DNA of 64,000 bases from Sinohyriopsis cumingii (taxonomy: Eukaryota > Mollusca > Bivalvia > Unionida > Unionidae). The DNA lies in assembly GCA_028554795.2 (NCBI GenBank), contig CM068839.1, forward strand, positions 89,066,182-89,130,181, read 5' to 3'. Under the pieces are notes generated by a model. That model was not told the DNA's origin. It did not search any database and was given only the letters and a program-made list of their open reading frames with translations. The position numbers and the translations under genes are program-made. Shown in pieces: positions 42,601-53,065 of this stretch (within the stretch, counting starts at the first letter, position 1; every line of letters starts with the position of its first letter).

Positions 42601-42925
42601 TAAACGCCGCCAATCCCCTAAATGGCACCAATACGCAAACGGCCAGGTTCTGTATCTATCCAAGGCTCCTCTCTCTGATACTCATGATGTAGTTGAACCT
42701 TTGAAGGATGAAGATGTTGGACTGGCCATACGTGGTTTGTATCCATCCCTAAATATTATTCAAAACGAGCATGAAATGAAGTCTAACAAGATGAATCAGA
42801 TGGGTCGATCATCTGCATTCAGTGTTTCTTTGGAGAGAACGAAGAAACTTCACATTAGGCAGGCTCGGTGGCCATTCTCGAGATTTCTTTCAAAAACCTC
42901 AAATAAAAGCCTATATGACAAATAG
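39700..42925 (+). CDS. host gene of unknown function, coding exon 3 (1,136 aa total)
   Basis: 3,226-nt exon after the acceptor CATTACAG, continuing the frame of exon 2 and ending at TAG (42,923). The three exons give 1,136 residues. I recognise no domain. The protein is mostly polar and low in hydrophobic order, with lysine-rich patches (KLKSKKKKLKTS, KMDRKKNKKEQNPARR), serine/threonine-rich stretches and a C-terminal RPFSRF-like end (ARWPFSRFLSKTSNKS). It is probably an intrinsically disordered nuclear or cytoskeletal protein; that is inference from composition. The length of open frame in AT-rich DNA argues for selection. The same frame reopens beyond the stop (next entry). Confidence 0.78.
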
Positions 42926-43024
42926 GGCTCCATAGCACCTCTTTTAGGAAAACAAGTCTGAAGATCATTTGGGGTCGATTTATAGAACATTCTGTAACGT
43001 GAATATCAGAACGCGAATGAGTAA

Positions 43025-43402
43025 GCTGACGGGCATAGTCAATATAGACCGATTCACCACTTTCACTTTAAAAAAAAACGATATAGTTTGTCAGAACTGG
43101 CGTCCAAACTGTCTGTATCTGGAAGAAGATTGGAAAGGAGATGTCAAGATATTGGCACTATTGATGAAGTGTCAGAGGACAATTCATCCCAACACGAAAG
43201 GAAACGAGAGGCTAGACTATTGTTAAACGAATATATTAGATAAATAGGCAGATGTGGTCCCTTCAAAAAGCAGCAGAGATTGTTAGATCAATTCATATCT
43301 GCGGAACAAATACCTCCACCGATGAAGAAACACGAAAAACAATACCTTGCAAAGAAAAGCAAAGTTTCCACTTTGATAAATTCTTTGGAAATCAGCCAGT
43401 AA
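43025..43402 (+). pseudogene. in-frame coding-like tail beyond the host gene stop
   Basis: After five stops between 42,923 and 43,024, the exon-3 frame is open for 72 codons (43,025-43,240), has one TAA, then is open for 52 codons to TAA at 43,400. Both parts look coding: SLSELASKLSVSGRRLE, HERKREARLLLNEYI, then KKQQRLLDQFISAEQIPPP. It is either a decayed C-terminus or an alternative last exon. No convincing donor is visible upstream. Confidence 0.4.
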
Positions 43403-43455
43403 ATCTATAGTTGTGTAATATTAATCCTCTATATAAAACTTATAAACTACACACT

Positions 43456-43508
<53 letters not shown>

Positions 43509-43961
43509 GTACACACATTAAATCACGTCCTTTTATGTTTAAACAAATAAATGTAAATAACAGACTTTATTCAGTACGTTATAAAATAAATTCTCGAGTT
43601 TTGAAGCCTAAATAGATAGATTTGTTTTAGGACATTATGTATTTTTCCATCACTCAAAGCACTCCTACCTGGTTACCGTCATTACACCTGTTCCATGTAA
43701 CGTCAGATTACATCATGAGAAAAACTAAATATATTATTATATTCTCCCTTAGGAGCTATTCTCCTGGTATTATCTTGTAGGCTAACGTGTCACTGACTTC
43801 GACTGGGACACTCAACCGACCAGACAACTCTGTAGGACAACAGTTTCAAACGGAGAAGACACTAATCGAATATCACACCTAGTACCTGCACCATTTGTAA
43901 GAAATATTCTTTTCTTACCATTTTTCACCCAATATTAGACTTAGAAGTAAGAACGTTAACG

Positions 43962-44037
<76 letters not shown>

Positions 44038-45136
44038 TAGAAAGACATTTTGGTTTACGACATATGACTTCCCAAAACGACAACAAAGTTATATCCATGT
44101 GTCGATATTTGCTAACGCAAACTGAACAAAAGTTAATGACAGTCCATGGTAACTAAAACTGAACAATTATTACCCACTAAATAAGCATTCTCACAGGTGT
44201 CAAGTTGAGGCTTGATTGATTTGTACTACTTTATTATCAAGTAATCTAGAGATTGGTTGTGGCTTCCTGGATTTCTTCAAAATTGTTTGTCTCATAAGCC
44301 ATGGTGTATGCTTCAGAATGGAGAGGGAACTATTTTTTACGAAATCGTTGGCGTCACTCTTTCTGGAAAAAAGGTTTCACTCCACAGTTATTAGATACTT
44401 CGGAAAGAGGGGCATGTAACAGGTGAAAATAAGTGCATTTGCAACAAGCATAGTAGAGACAATGTCGGTGTATTTGTATGGAATTTTCATTTGGTGTAAT
44501 TGGTACTTATTTATTTGAGCTACTAGGGAAACGGACAGATGACATGAAGGGCTGCTTTCTTGTGCTCAAGAAATGAATCTGAAATAATCCAAAGTATAGT
44601 GACTTCAGCAGTTATTCAAATAGGGGAAAAATAATGTTGCTAGACGATACTTAAGTTATTTGGTAGCTAATTTTGTTGTTGTTGTTGTATTTTCTGTTTG
44701 ATTTTGTTCCCTTTTGCCTTAAAAATTTGCCTCCCAAGTCAATCGACAACTTATCGGTCAATTGCATGGAGCATACTTCAAATGTATTCCATAACCATAT
44801 GTGCCATTCGGGCTTCTATTTAGCAAGCAACAATAGACCGAGAAATTACGAATGCATCGAAGTAGTATGTTAAAAGAGGGATATGAAATCACCGAACACA
44901 TTTTTCTATTATCTCTTCGCGCTTTTTCCGTATACTCTGAGATCACAAGCAATGATCGTTTTCCTTGAGAGAATGAAAACGCCGCCATGGGTGACTCTGG
45001 GTTGGCCACAGTTCATGGTACCTATCGATTGGCATCACCAGAAGACGTAGCCTGAAGAAAAATGTGTGGCACGCAGAAAGTATTGTAACCTTTTCATGGG
45101 AAACATTATCGGAGCCCATTATCAGAATTCGTATTG
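43403..45136. other. host DNA left of element 2
   Basis: Contains (CT)n at 43,456-43,505 and (TA)n at 43,964-44,035. No gene is supported; short frames near 44,216 and 44,758 lack coding character. Confidence 0.55.
45132..45136. repeat. target-site duplication of element 2, left copy
   Basis: TATTG precedes the left TIR and follows the right TIR at 62,526-62,530. If the terminal A of the TIR is shared the duplication could be counted as TATTGA. Confidence 0.75.
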
Positions 45137-45699
45137 AGCAGCAGGGAGGGTGATCAGACCACTTAAGGGAGTGGTCACCCTTATGTTTGGACCCCAAAAA
45201 ATAGTGACCCCTCATAGAGGTCAATACCACATCTACGATTATTGTTTGTCCCAAACAGAATTGTAGACGCCCCCCCCCCCCCCCCCCCGCTGCTCAATAA
45301 TCCTGGGAATCTTCATCTGAATCCTGGGAATCTTCATCTGAATCCTGGGAATTTGTTCTATGTTTCAAGTAATATTCAAGTTCTGATGGTGGTTTTTCTA
45401 TTTTTGGATTTATGTTCTTTCTTTTTCTGTAATATATCATTAAACTTCTGTATCGATCTCCACCGCAATTTTTGCAAATCTGATATAATCCTCTAACGCC
45501 GTTGTTACAACCAACACAACTACGTGGACCAGCATGAGGGTTTTTCTTTATAAGATAATTATGTTTTTTACAATATTCTCCACGACATTTTTTATCACAT
45601 TTGTTAGTGGTTCCTTGACGCAACCACGCACAGTTGTTCATTATATTAATGATATCTATTTAATTCAATTTAATTTTATCATCACCCCTCTCTACTGCT
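45137..45699 (+). repeat. left terminal inverted repeat of element 2
   Basis: Inverted copy of 61,968-62,525. It contains a C18 run and a complete 115-residue cysteine-rich gene. Both the outer and inner edges carry a version of AGCAGCAGGGAGGGTGAT facing each other, so the TIR is itself a small inverted-repeat-bounded unit. Confidence 0.93.
45294..45641 (-). CDS. TIR-encoded cysteine-rich zinc-binding protein, 115 aa
   Basis: Identical at protein level to 62,026-62,373. Cysteines and histidine are spaced C-W, CDKKC, EYCKKH, then CVGC and CKNCGG, suggesting two zinc sites. The first half resembles the C3H pattern of zf-C3Hc3H-type DNA-binding fingers (inference). The tail has three SQDSDED repeats from an 18-bp tandem repeat. 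A paralogue of 99 residues lies at 51,341. It is the outermost gene and points to the terminus, which would suit a regulator or terminus-binding factor. The start follows an ATTAATATA box directly. Confidence 0.78.
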   Translation of the reverse strand: MNNCAWLRQGTTNKCDKKCRGEYCKKHNYLIKKNPHAGPRSCVGCNNGVRGLYQICKNCGGDRYRSLMIYYRKRKNINPKIEKPPSELEYYLKHRTNSQDSDEDSQDSDEDSQDY

Positions 45700-45710
45700 C
45701 ATCAGAAACG

Positions 45711-46373
45711 TTAAAAGATTTTATCAAGATCCGCACGATATCTTGTTCTTGGATCATGTAAATTTATTGTTATAAACCCATGCGGAGTAGCTTGCGCTCG
45801 TGAGAAGAAATTTCTGAATTTAATTATATCCATGTCACCACCACACCAAGTTTGCTGAATATTTCGCAGCGTGTGTGTGTCTACACCATTAAACACAACT
45901 AAAATATTACAGTTGTCCCTGATTACTTTTGGTATTTGTGTATATCGTTGAGTAACATAGATCACATCTGTATTTTTATGTCTACCGCGAGAAAATATTC
46001 TGGCTGGATTTGATTGTTTATCTAGCATCACATCATCATACACAACTAAATTATTAATAAATCCGTCCAAAACATCAACTGACGGTGCTTCATCAATATC
46101 GGTTATAAACTCTATAACATCATTACCTTCATCCAGTAATCGCGCGTTTTCACTGAAATCTTTAAGTACATCATAACATCGTTGATCATCAGCGGATGGT
46201 GCTACTAAATATAATTTATCCCATTTCAACCATCGCATTATCAAATTAAGTAATAATTGCGTCTTACCCGATCCAGATGGTCCCATGATAATCATTCTGA
46301 TGGAGTTGAGTAGCGCAGGATGATGCTTAACAGGTTCTCGTTTTCTTGTCGCTGAGAAATCAATTATATCCAT
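45711..46373 (-). CDS. A32/FtsK-like packaging ATPase
   Basis: 220 residues, intact. Walker A is MGPSGSGKTQLLLN and Walker B is NLVVYDDVML, followed by VIYVTQRYTQIPKVIRDNC. This order and length fit viral genome-packaging ATPases. It is transcribed toward the left TIR and shares a 12-bp spacer with the divergent PLA2 gene. Confidence 0.93.
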   Translation of the reverse strand: MDIIDFSATRKREPVKHHPALLNSIRMIIMGPSGSGKTQLLLNLIMRWLKWDKLYLVAPSADDQRCYDVLKDFSENARLLDEGNDVIEFITDIDEAPSVDVLDGFINNLVVYDDVMLDKQSNPARIFSRGRHKNTDVIYVTQRYTQIPKVIRDNCNILVVFNGVDTHTLRNIQQTWCGGDMDIIKFRNFFSRAQATPHGFITINLHDPRTRYRADLDKIF

Positions 46374-46385
46374 ATATATTATATC
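46374..46385. promoter_or_regulatory. 12-bp AT spacer between divergent starts
   Basis: ATATATTATATC is all that separates the ATG of the ATPase (minus) from the ATG of the PLA2 gene (plus). If both starts are correct, the mRNAs must begin at or very near the start codons, or within the opposite gene. Confidence 0.7.
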
Positions 46386-46889
46386 ATGAGTTTATATTGT
46401 TTACGTTGTAGATTTAAAACTCCAACTGTTGATTTAGCTACGGTTACAACAAAAAATAAAAATATAGCGTATGGTGGAAAATGTTCTGTGTGCGGTAGGA
46501 AGAAATTTTCGTTTTTACCTAATAAGCGCGGTGGTGATATTGCTAATTTGATGTCAAAGTTTCCAGGTACTCCATGGGCTAAATACAGCGGAGAAAAACA
46601 TCTACCAGGATATAATTATTGCGGTCCTGGTACCAGACTTGATATCAGGCTCGATAATCAAGATCAACCAAAACCAGGCGAGGAACCAGTAAACGCTATT
46701 GATCGAGCTTGTCATGTTCATGATGTTGCGTATAAGAGTAAAAATCTACAAGACAGGCATATTGCAGATGTGAAATTAATTCATGCATTAAATTCTATAA
46801 AAAATAAAAATATGAGAGAATCATTAGCTAATTGGTTAGTAAGATCCGCGATGAAAAGTAAATTAGCGTTTGGGTCTGGTAGTATATAA
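46386..46889 (+). CDS. zinc ribbon fused to parvovirus-type phospholipase A2
   Basis: 167 residues, intact. Residues 1-43 form a two-pair zinc ribbon (CLRC and CSVCG), the DUF5679-like domain I associate with adintoviruses. Residues ~75-140 carry a PLA2 domain of the parvovirus VP1u type: the calcium-loop-like YNYCGPGTRLDIRL and the catalytic CHVHDVAYKS (HDxxY). In parvoviruses this enzyme opens endosomal membranes during entry. The C-terminus is basic. The TAA overlaps the integrase start (TAATGG). Confidence 0.88.
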   Translation: MSLYCLRCRFKTPTVDLATVTTKNKNIAYGGKCSVCGRKKFSFLPNKRGGDIANLMSKFPGTPWAKYSGEKHLPGYNYCGPGTRLDIRLDNQDQPKPGEEPVNAIDRACHVHDVAYKSKNLQDRHIADVKLIHALNSIKNKNMRESLANWLVRSAMKSKLAFGSGSI

Positions 46890-47858
46890 TGGAATCAATT
46901 TATTATTCACCAAGAGGATATTGGAGAGGCAAAGCAGCAATTGGTAAACTTGCTGATGCAGCAGCGGTTAAACATTCTACTGCTAAAGCGTGGTTATCCA
47001 AACAGGCAATATGGCAAATTTATCTACCACCACCGAAACAAATTCAGTACGCGTATTTCGATGTTAGTGTTCCTAATGAAGTTCATCAAGCTGATATTCT
47101 GTTTTTACCACATGATACTGTGCGTGGAAAAACGTACAAGTACGCGTTAACCGTAGTTGATGTTGCAAGTAGATATAAAGAAGCAGAACCGTCATCGACG
47201 AAAACATAATCTGAAGTAGCCGATGCGTTTGAACGAATTTATCAACGAGGTGGTGGACCACGAGGTGGTCTGCGATGGCCACAGCTGCTACAGGTTGATC
47301 CTGGTAAGGAATTTCTTGGTCCAGTATCATCGTTGATGAAACGACATAATACCAAAATACGACGAGGGCATACTGCAATTCATCGTGATCAGGCAATTGT
47401 TGAGCGATTTAATCGAACACTTGCTGAGCGGTTATTTGGATATCAATACGCGAGGGAATTTATTCAGGATAAAAGATCTCGCGAATGGGTTGCAAGATTA
47501 CCAAGCGTGATAGCTGCATTAAATAATGAGATTACACGAACAACCAACATGAAACCCATTAATGCAGTCACAAAAAAAAATATACCAACACAACGAAAAG
47601 ATGTTGAAAAACAGAAAATATTGGGTGATGTCACAGTCAGATATTTATACGAGCCTGGTGAACTTGAAGGTGTAAAAAAAAAGAGCGACCGATCCTATTT
47701 GGAGTGTTACCACACACAAAATATCCACCGTGACAAGATCCTCAGGTAGACCTGCAATCTACAGGTTGGATTCAACTGCTCCTCAACGTGGATTCACGAG
47801 TGAACAATTACAAGTAATTCCCGAGGATACACAATTACCACCCCGATCACTTAACTAG
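46889..47858 (+). pseudogene. retroviral-type integrase, one stop and one frameshift
   Basis: N-terminal part to 47,209 includes the first catalytic Asp (VHQADILFLPH). TAA at 47,207-47,209 interrupts, then the same frame continues with VDPGKEFLG (second Asp) and DQAIVERFNRTLAERL (Glu). After an A9 run at about 47,672-47,680 the family-like C-terminus (HKISTVTRSSGRPAIYRL) lies in another frame and ends at 47,858. There is no chromodomain, unlike element 1. The A-run shift may be an assembly error; the TAA is not homopolymer-related. Confidence 0.9.
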
Positions 47859-48064
47859 CGCCGCGACGTCGATTACACTCAAGACAGGTCAACATCGTAT
47901 TTTCGCGTGTATGACCGCGACTGTTATCTTTTCTATCTACGGTAAATTGTCTTGAATTTTTATTCGAATACTACCATAGCATTATACAATTGCAACTTGT
48001 GCAATGATTATTCTGCTGCTGTTTTAACTCAATAATAAATTCAACATCAAGATCAAAGTCGCGT

Positions 48065-51000
48065 TTATTTTTTTAAATCAGATTGTTTATATCCGATTAA
48101 TTTGTTTCTTATTATATCATCATCGATGATGTTAAATTTATCAACGATTTCAGGAATTATAATTCTACGTAATTGAGATATCTTTCTCACCCTCGATACC
48201 GCTAAATAGACTAAATTTGACCACTCGATGTGATCGTCTACAATCCAGACTCGTGTGTCAGAAATAGTTAATCCCTGAGACGAGTGGATCGTCATAGCGT
48301 ATCCCAACACCCATGGAGATTTGTCAGCGCGTAATGCATCTTCGACCACACTGATATCAACGGCGACAATATCATTTAATACGAGATTCTGTTTCTCAGT
48401 CTGCCCTGGAATATCAACATTAATATTCTGTTTTCGTGTATCTGATGGTCTATAACACAACGGTACGGGTAATTCTGAATATTTTTCTTTATGTAGTTGA
48501 AATAACTGCTGTTGTAAATCGTCTCTGATTATTTTTCTGCTTGCTACGATCAAATCGTTGGGTCTCCATAAATTCAAAAAATCACCCACTGAGGTCTCTG
48601 AGATTACTCGGCGTAATATTTCACACTGAATTTTGTTTGATTGTAATCTGATTAATTTTTTAAACTCCTTCAAATTTGCATCGAGAGCTCTATGATCATC
48701 ATCTATTTCTTCGTAATAATCAACGAAATTTTTTAACCAATCATGTGGAGATGGTCCAACAAAAGGCGGCGGTTGACCATGATCGCCACATATTATTATA
48801 GCGGTATTTTTCGTCAACAACCAATCAAGAAACGTTTTTAATGTATCCAATGACACCGTACATATCTCATCCCAAATAATTATTTTAGGTATATATTTTT
48901 CTCCCATTCGTTCAGGAGTCCATGTATCCCCGCGCCACCGAAAGAAACTATGATACGTGTACGATTGTACTTACCGTTGTTTCATCTCGCGTGCAAGTCT
49001 ATGTGTGGGTGTCAGCACGATCATATCTGAATTTCTAAAAACATTAATCGCTCGAGTCGTTTTGCCGCATCCACCAGGTCCATTGAGATATACTGTCTTA
49101 TATCTGGTTATTGGATCACTCACCGGCGGCGCTTTCGACATTTCTGATATTTTATTACCCTCACGATAAAAATCTCTCATTGGAACATCTGCTGATTCTG
49201 TGTAATTGTGTAATATTTCTTTTTTTATTCTCCACGAACCCCATCGTTCATCATTACTTGTAAATTTCATAACAGATTCTAAATATTTACTCGAAATATA
49301 AAACGAATATGTTGCGACTCTGACTGCGGTCTTGGGAAATCTATTAATCATCGATAATAAATTTATAGAAACATAAGCCAACATGGAAGATCTTAGATGA
49401 GTATACTGTGGGGAGACGTCATTTATGTAACTAACGATCGTGCCCAATTTTGTTCAGTCGGATAAATAAACATTTTCTCGATTTACAAATATATTTCTCG
49501 CTGTTGTATCAGCGATTATAAAATCGTACTCGGCATCATCTAATTTTAATCGTGTGTGATGTCTTTTATGATCATATGCACCACCTTGAGTAAATTTACC
49601 TATAATTCTTCTACCGAGATCTTTTGCCGTTTTAAGTTTAATCTCGAGAATTTTAGGATCTTCTTTGATAATATCATCTTCGGAAACATCAGGACATTTT
49701 TCCTTAAACTCTCTAATAACTTCATCGAGATTGATATAATCTGGCATGGGCAACCAAACTTCGGTCTGCGCGTGATATGATATAATTGCCTCACTGACAA
49801 CCAACGATGTCAGTATCGCACAATCTAGCATATATCGTAACAAAACTATAGGTGCCCAACGTTTTTCACAAAAATGTCTGCCAAACTAAACATAACAAAT
49901 CTTGTGAAAATTTTCGTTAAACTCGAATGATTCAATACAAGCAAATCCAGTCAGATCAAAATCAGGTAATGGCCCATTAATTGCCACTCGCGTCATCTCG
50001 TTTGTAGGGTGACCGAATCTTTTAAAGTATACAGAACAATCTCCGTATCCTAGAAAACTTCCTGGATAACATGCAACCATATCAACCGAAATAACATCAT
50101 CGTAATTATATTTGGTATTCCACAATCCGCCGTGTCCGTATTCGACGCAACTTGCGCGTACGTCCTCGAGTAAATCAAATCGTGTTGGTTTCCATGAATT
50201 TCGTTCTCTGGCGAAATGCGCCGCAACAGATGGAACGGTAAAACAATTAGTTAGTAATTTGTCAGTATTTTCCGCGAAAAACCTATCCGCAAGATTTTTC
50301 ATCTCGTCATGGAGAGATTCTGTTCGATATATTTCACCATTTGGTCTAACAAACTGATCAAATTCACCTTCCTCATTACTTTTAAATAACCATACCGATA
50401 CAGGATCGTTTTTATTTATTTCGTTGATAAAATCAAACATGCTATCTGGGGGGTACAATCTAACAGTTCGATCACGTGGAAATATTGTTACTGCGCTGGT
50501 CCATGCATGCGCGTTGTGATCAATAATATTTATTGAAGCTCCTTTCGATTTATATTTCGATTCGTACAGTACCTCCCCCGTTATTGTCGCTACAGTTATT
50601 GGAAATTTTAATATTTTTCCTAGTTCAGCAACATCTTTTATTGTAGCACCGGTATCCTTAACTGAATCAGCCCACGAGTTTATTTTTTTACGTCTTAAAT
50701 CAGTTAATCCATTTCCACGCATCGCGTTTGTGAAGTGTTCTATTACTCGTTCGGCTACACAATTTAACCTTGAAAATTTCATTGGTGCCAGTTTATCAAC
50801 GTTGGGTTTTTTATTTATCTCATAGATTCCATAAATAACCGCTGTTACAGGATACGCTCGCTCATAATACGGTTTATCAATACCCGTCAGTAGACCCGGT
50901 CTGGAATTTTTACTTAATATGACAGTTTTATTATTACCAAGGACAGGATCATATTTGTCACGGATAATCCAACTACCTGTTTCTGTTAATACAATAAATT

Positions 51001-51298
51001 TTACTTTGAGGAAATATTTTTGATTGCCCTCGTATTCAGTGATGTAGTTAATGATAGTAGCCGCTCGCTTGTCATTCATTGTGGCGTCCTTGACAGTATT
51101 GCGAATAATCTTGAACGTTGACCATGTGTGAGATGCACCATCTGTGTAAAATTCCTTCTTGGCGTCGTGAATTTTCGAGATCAGACTTTTATTTTTCGGA
51201 TCAACCAGATCTCATACTGGTAAGTCAGAAGATAATCTGTCGAGGTTGAATTTATACTTAACAGGCCTAGCTTGGGATAATTTCTCAAACTCGTTCAT
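48065..51298 (-). pseudogene. DNA polymerase B fused to SF1 helicase, four in-frame stops
   Basis: One reading frame of 1,078 codons runs from the ATG at 51,298 to 48,065 with no frameshift but four stops: TGA 51,212-51,214, TAG 49,886-49,888, TGA 49,454-49,456 and TAA 48,971-48,973. Polymerase motif A is SVDMVACYPGSFLGYG. Motif C reads RVATYSFYIS where the family has TDS, a lost catalytic Asp (codon 49,307-49,309). Just upstream of the helicase is SPQYTHLRSSMLAY. The helicase half has Walker A GPGGCGKTTRAI, Walker B IIIWDEICTV, motif III CGDHGQPPPF, motif V GYAMTIHSSQGLTI and motif VI LVYLAVSRVR, of the Pif1/RecD kind. It would have replicated the element; it is inactive as assembled. Confidence 0.88.
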
Positions 51299-51340
51299 AT
51301 AATTAAAACAAATATTTAAATAAAAAATATTATATATACA

Positions 51341-51640
51341 ATGTCTCAATGCAGATGGTTGATGATAGGTTCAGTAAATCGATGCAATAAATCCTGTAGA
51401 GGCGAATTTTGTTGGATGCACTTACAAAGTATACGACGAGGAAGTCTAGGACCAATACCGTGTCTGCGGTGTGGTGTTGGAGTACGAGGCAAAACAAAAT
51501 TATGTGGAAAGTGCGGGGGAAAACGGTTCAGAGAGCTTAAAAGATATTATGACAAAAAAAATAATAATAGTGAAAACGCTATAAAATCCGTGGAGGATTA
51601 TATATCAAGATTTCAGACAAACAATGATTTAAACAAATAA
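51341..51640 (+). CDS. cysteine-rich zinc-binding protein, paralogue of the TIR gene
   Basis: 99 residues beginning MSQCRWLMIGSVNRCNKSCR. Cys/His spacing (CNKSC, EFCWMH, CLRCG, CGKCGG, then KRFRELKRYY) matches the 115-residue TIR protein point for point, so the element has two versions of this family. It lacks the SQDSDED tail. The start follows ATTATATATACA, 42 bp from the divergent polymerase start. Confidence 0.75.
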   Translation: MSQCRWLMIGSVNRCNKSCRGEFCWMHLQSIRRGSLGPIPCLRCGVGVRGKTKLCGKCGGKRFRELKRYYDKKNNNSENAIKSVEDYISRFQTNNDLNK

Positions 51641-51650
51641 TATTATTATA

Positions 51651-52154
51651 ATGGAGCAAAATATATTTGTCCCACATCCTGTCGTAACAAATTACGAATC
51701 AGATCGTAATGGTGTCATCAGAAATTGCAGGTTGAAGAGACCAGTTGGTCATATTAATAATCATGGTTATCTCATGTTCACATACGATGGAGGAAAGAAA
51801 CATTATCTATATCATAGATTTACGTACGAGTGTTTCTTCGGAGTGATCAATGACGGTCTTGTGATCGATCACATTGACGGGAACACTCAAAACAATAATT
51901 TATCCAATTTACAAGCTATCTCACAGAGCGAGAATAATACACGTGGTAATACTGGAAGATGTAAGACAGTTTCTAGAAGGGTGGTAAATTCCACAAACAC
52001 AGAAACTGGCAAAGTAATTATATTTCGTTCGATGTGTGCTGCTGCGAAATATTATGATATTCACTCACATTCAGTACAAAAAGTAGCAGAAAATATATAT
52101 AAAACCGCTTTCTCAAAGAAATATAAGCAGAAAATCATCTTTCAGTATCAATAA
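51651..52154 (+). CDS. HNH endonuclease of homing type
   Basis: 167 residues, intact. The core HNH motif is YHRFTYECFFG...VIDHIDGNTQNNNLSNL, preceded by a NUMOD4-like start and followed by an IENR1-like region (FRSMCAAAKYYDIHSHSVQK). Such enzymes usually cut to spread their own gene. Here it is a free-standing gene 10 bp after the zinc protein, not in an intron, so it may serve the element or be a hitch-hiker. Confidence 0.85.
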   Translation: MEQNIFVPHPVVTNYESDRNGVIRNCRLKRPVGHINNHGYLMFTYDGGKKHYLYHRFTYECFFGVINDGLVIDHIDGNTQNNNLSNLQAISQSENNTRGNTGRCKTVSRRVVNSTNTETGKVIIFRSMCAAAKYYDIHSHSVQKVAENIYKTAFSKKYKQKIIFQYQ

Positions 52155-52431
52155 TTATCATCACCACATTATTAACTATCATCACCACATTGAATTAATT
52201 TTTTTAATTTATGTCACAGTATGTCCTCCATACGCTACTGAATTTTTGATTATATAAGGGGGAGATTACTTTGTAATATATAGTTTTCTTCGTAGATTTT
52301 TGATTTTTTATGATCGTAATTAGTCAGTTTAACTAATTACGTCGTAATTAATTACTCGTAGAAGCATATTTATGGTTTTTAAATATTTCCCATCATACAA
52401 CATTACGAGAAATCAGGGCAATTTTACAACC

Positions 52432-52650
52432 GCTGTTATTGATCCGCAGGTAGCTGTATACAATCAGCTTAGAAACCGTTGTTATGGTGTATAGGTGTAT
52501 TTCACAATCCGTTATTGATTTCGCAGGTATTTGCAGTCTGCATAATACAGATATATTCAGAAACCGCTGTTATAATTCAGAAACCGTTATTTGAATGCAG
52601 GAGTAGTTATTTAAATGTAGAAATTATTATTATTCAGAAACCGCTATTTT
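52432..52650. repeat. degenerate CAGAAACCGYTRTT repeats
   Basis: About six copies of (T)CAGAAACCGCTGTTAT-like motifs at roughly 52,432, 52,471, 52,507, 52,559, 52,577 and 52,633. They are irregularly spaced in a non-coding stretch and could be iteron-like or regulatory sites. Confidence 0.5.
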
Positions 52651-52717
52651 AGTGTAAATATATTTGAAATTATTTCCTTAGTAATATATTAACTTTCGAA
52701 ACATATGTTTCTAACAA

Positions 52718-52823
52718 GATTTGATAGCTCAATCAGTATCGTATTGGACTGTGACGCTCGCGGTCCAGGATCGAATCCCATGACTGACAATTGGTCGGGT
52801 GGTTACGCATATTAGCGATTTTT
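52718..52823 (+). ncRNA. candidate Pol III transcript with A and B boxes
   Basis: A-box-like TAGCTCAATCAGT at 52,725 and B-box-like GGATCGAATCC at 52,768 are 43 bp apart, as in tRNA genes, and a T5 terminator follows at 52,819-52,823. The acceptor arms do not pair, so it is not a tRNA. The layout resembles small Pol III RNAs of DNA viruses. It may equally be a tRNA-SINE scrap. Confidence 0.4.
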
Positions 52824-52851
52824 ATAATTAATTGGGGCACCGCCAGCCCCT

Positions 52852-52955
52852 CTCCGCTGTCAGAACACCATCCTATCATGTCAAACGTGGTAGATACATG
52901 TTTTTGTATTTCCCACGGGTGATTATTTGGTGGGTGGGTGTTCTGTTCAGCGGAG
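52852..52955. repeat. imperfect inverted repeat
   Basis: 19-nt arms at 52,852-52,870 (CTCCGCTGTCAGAACACCA) and 52,937-52,955, with one mismatch region, around a 66-nt loop that contains a T5 run. Confidence 0.7.
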
Positions 52956-53065
52956 AAAATGGCATCATTTCATTCATTGCATCTCATTTCATTCATTCGT
53001 TACATCTCATTACATCTCATTATATATATTTCATTTCATTACATCTCATTACATACTTAATGAAC

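Noticed and set aside
44943-45254. Frame across the left TIR edge of element 2
   Set aside because: It spans the insertion junction and has no counterpart logic; TIR sequence in that frame is not coding-like.
48947-48973. A 27-nt intron (GTAAGT...CATAG) that would restore the helicase frame
   Set aside because: The same frame reads straight through the supposed intron apart from one TAA, and the segment encodes TYHSFFRW-like residues that fit the protein, so a nonsense codon is simpler.
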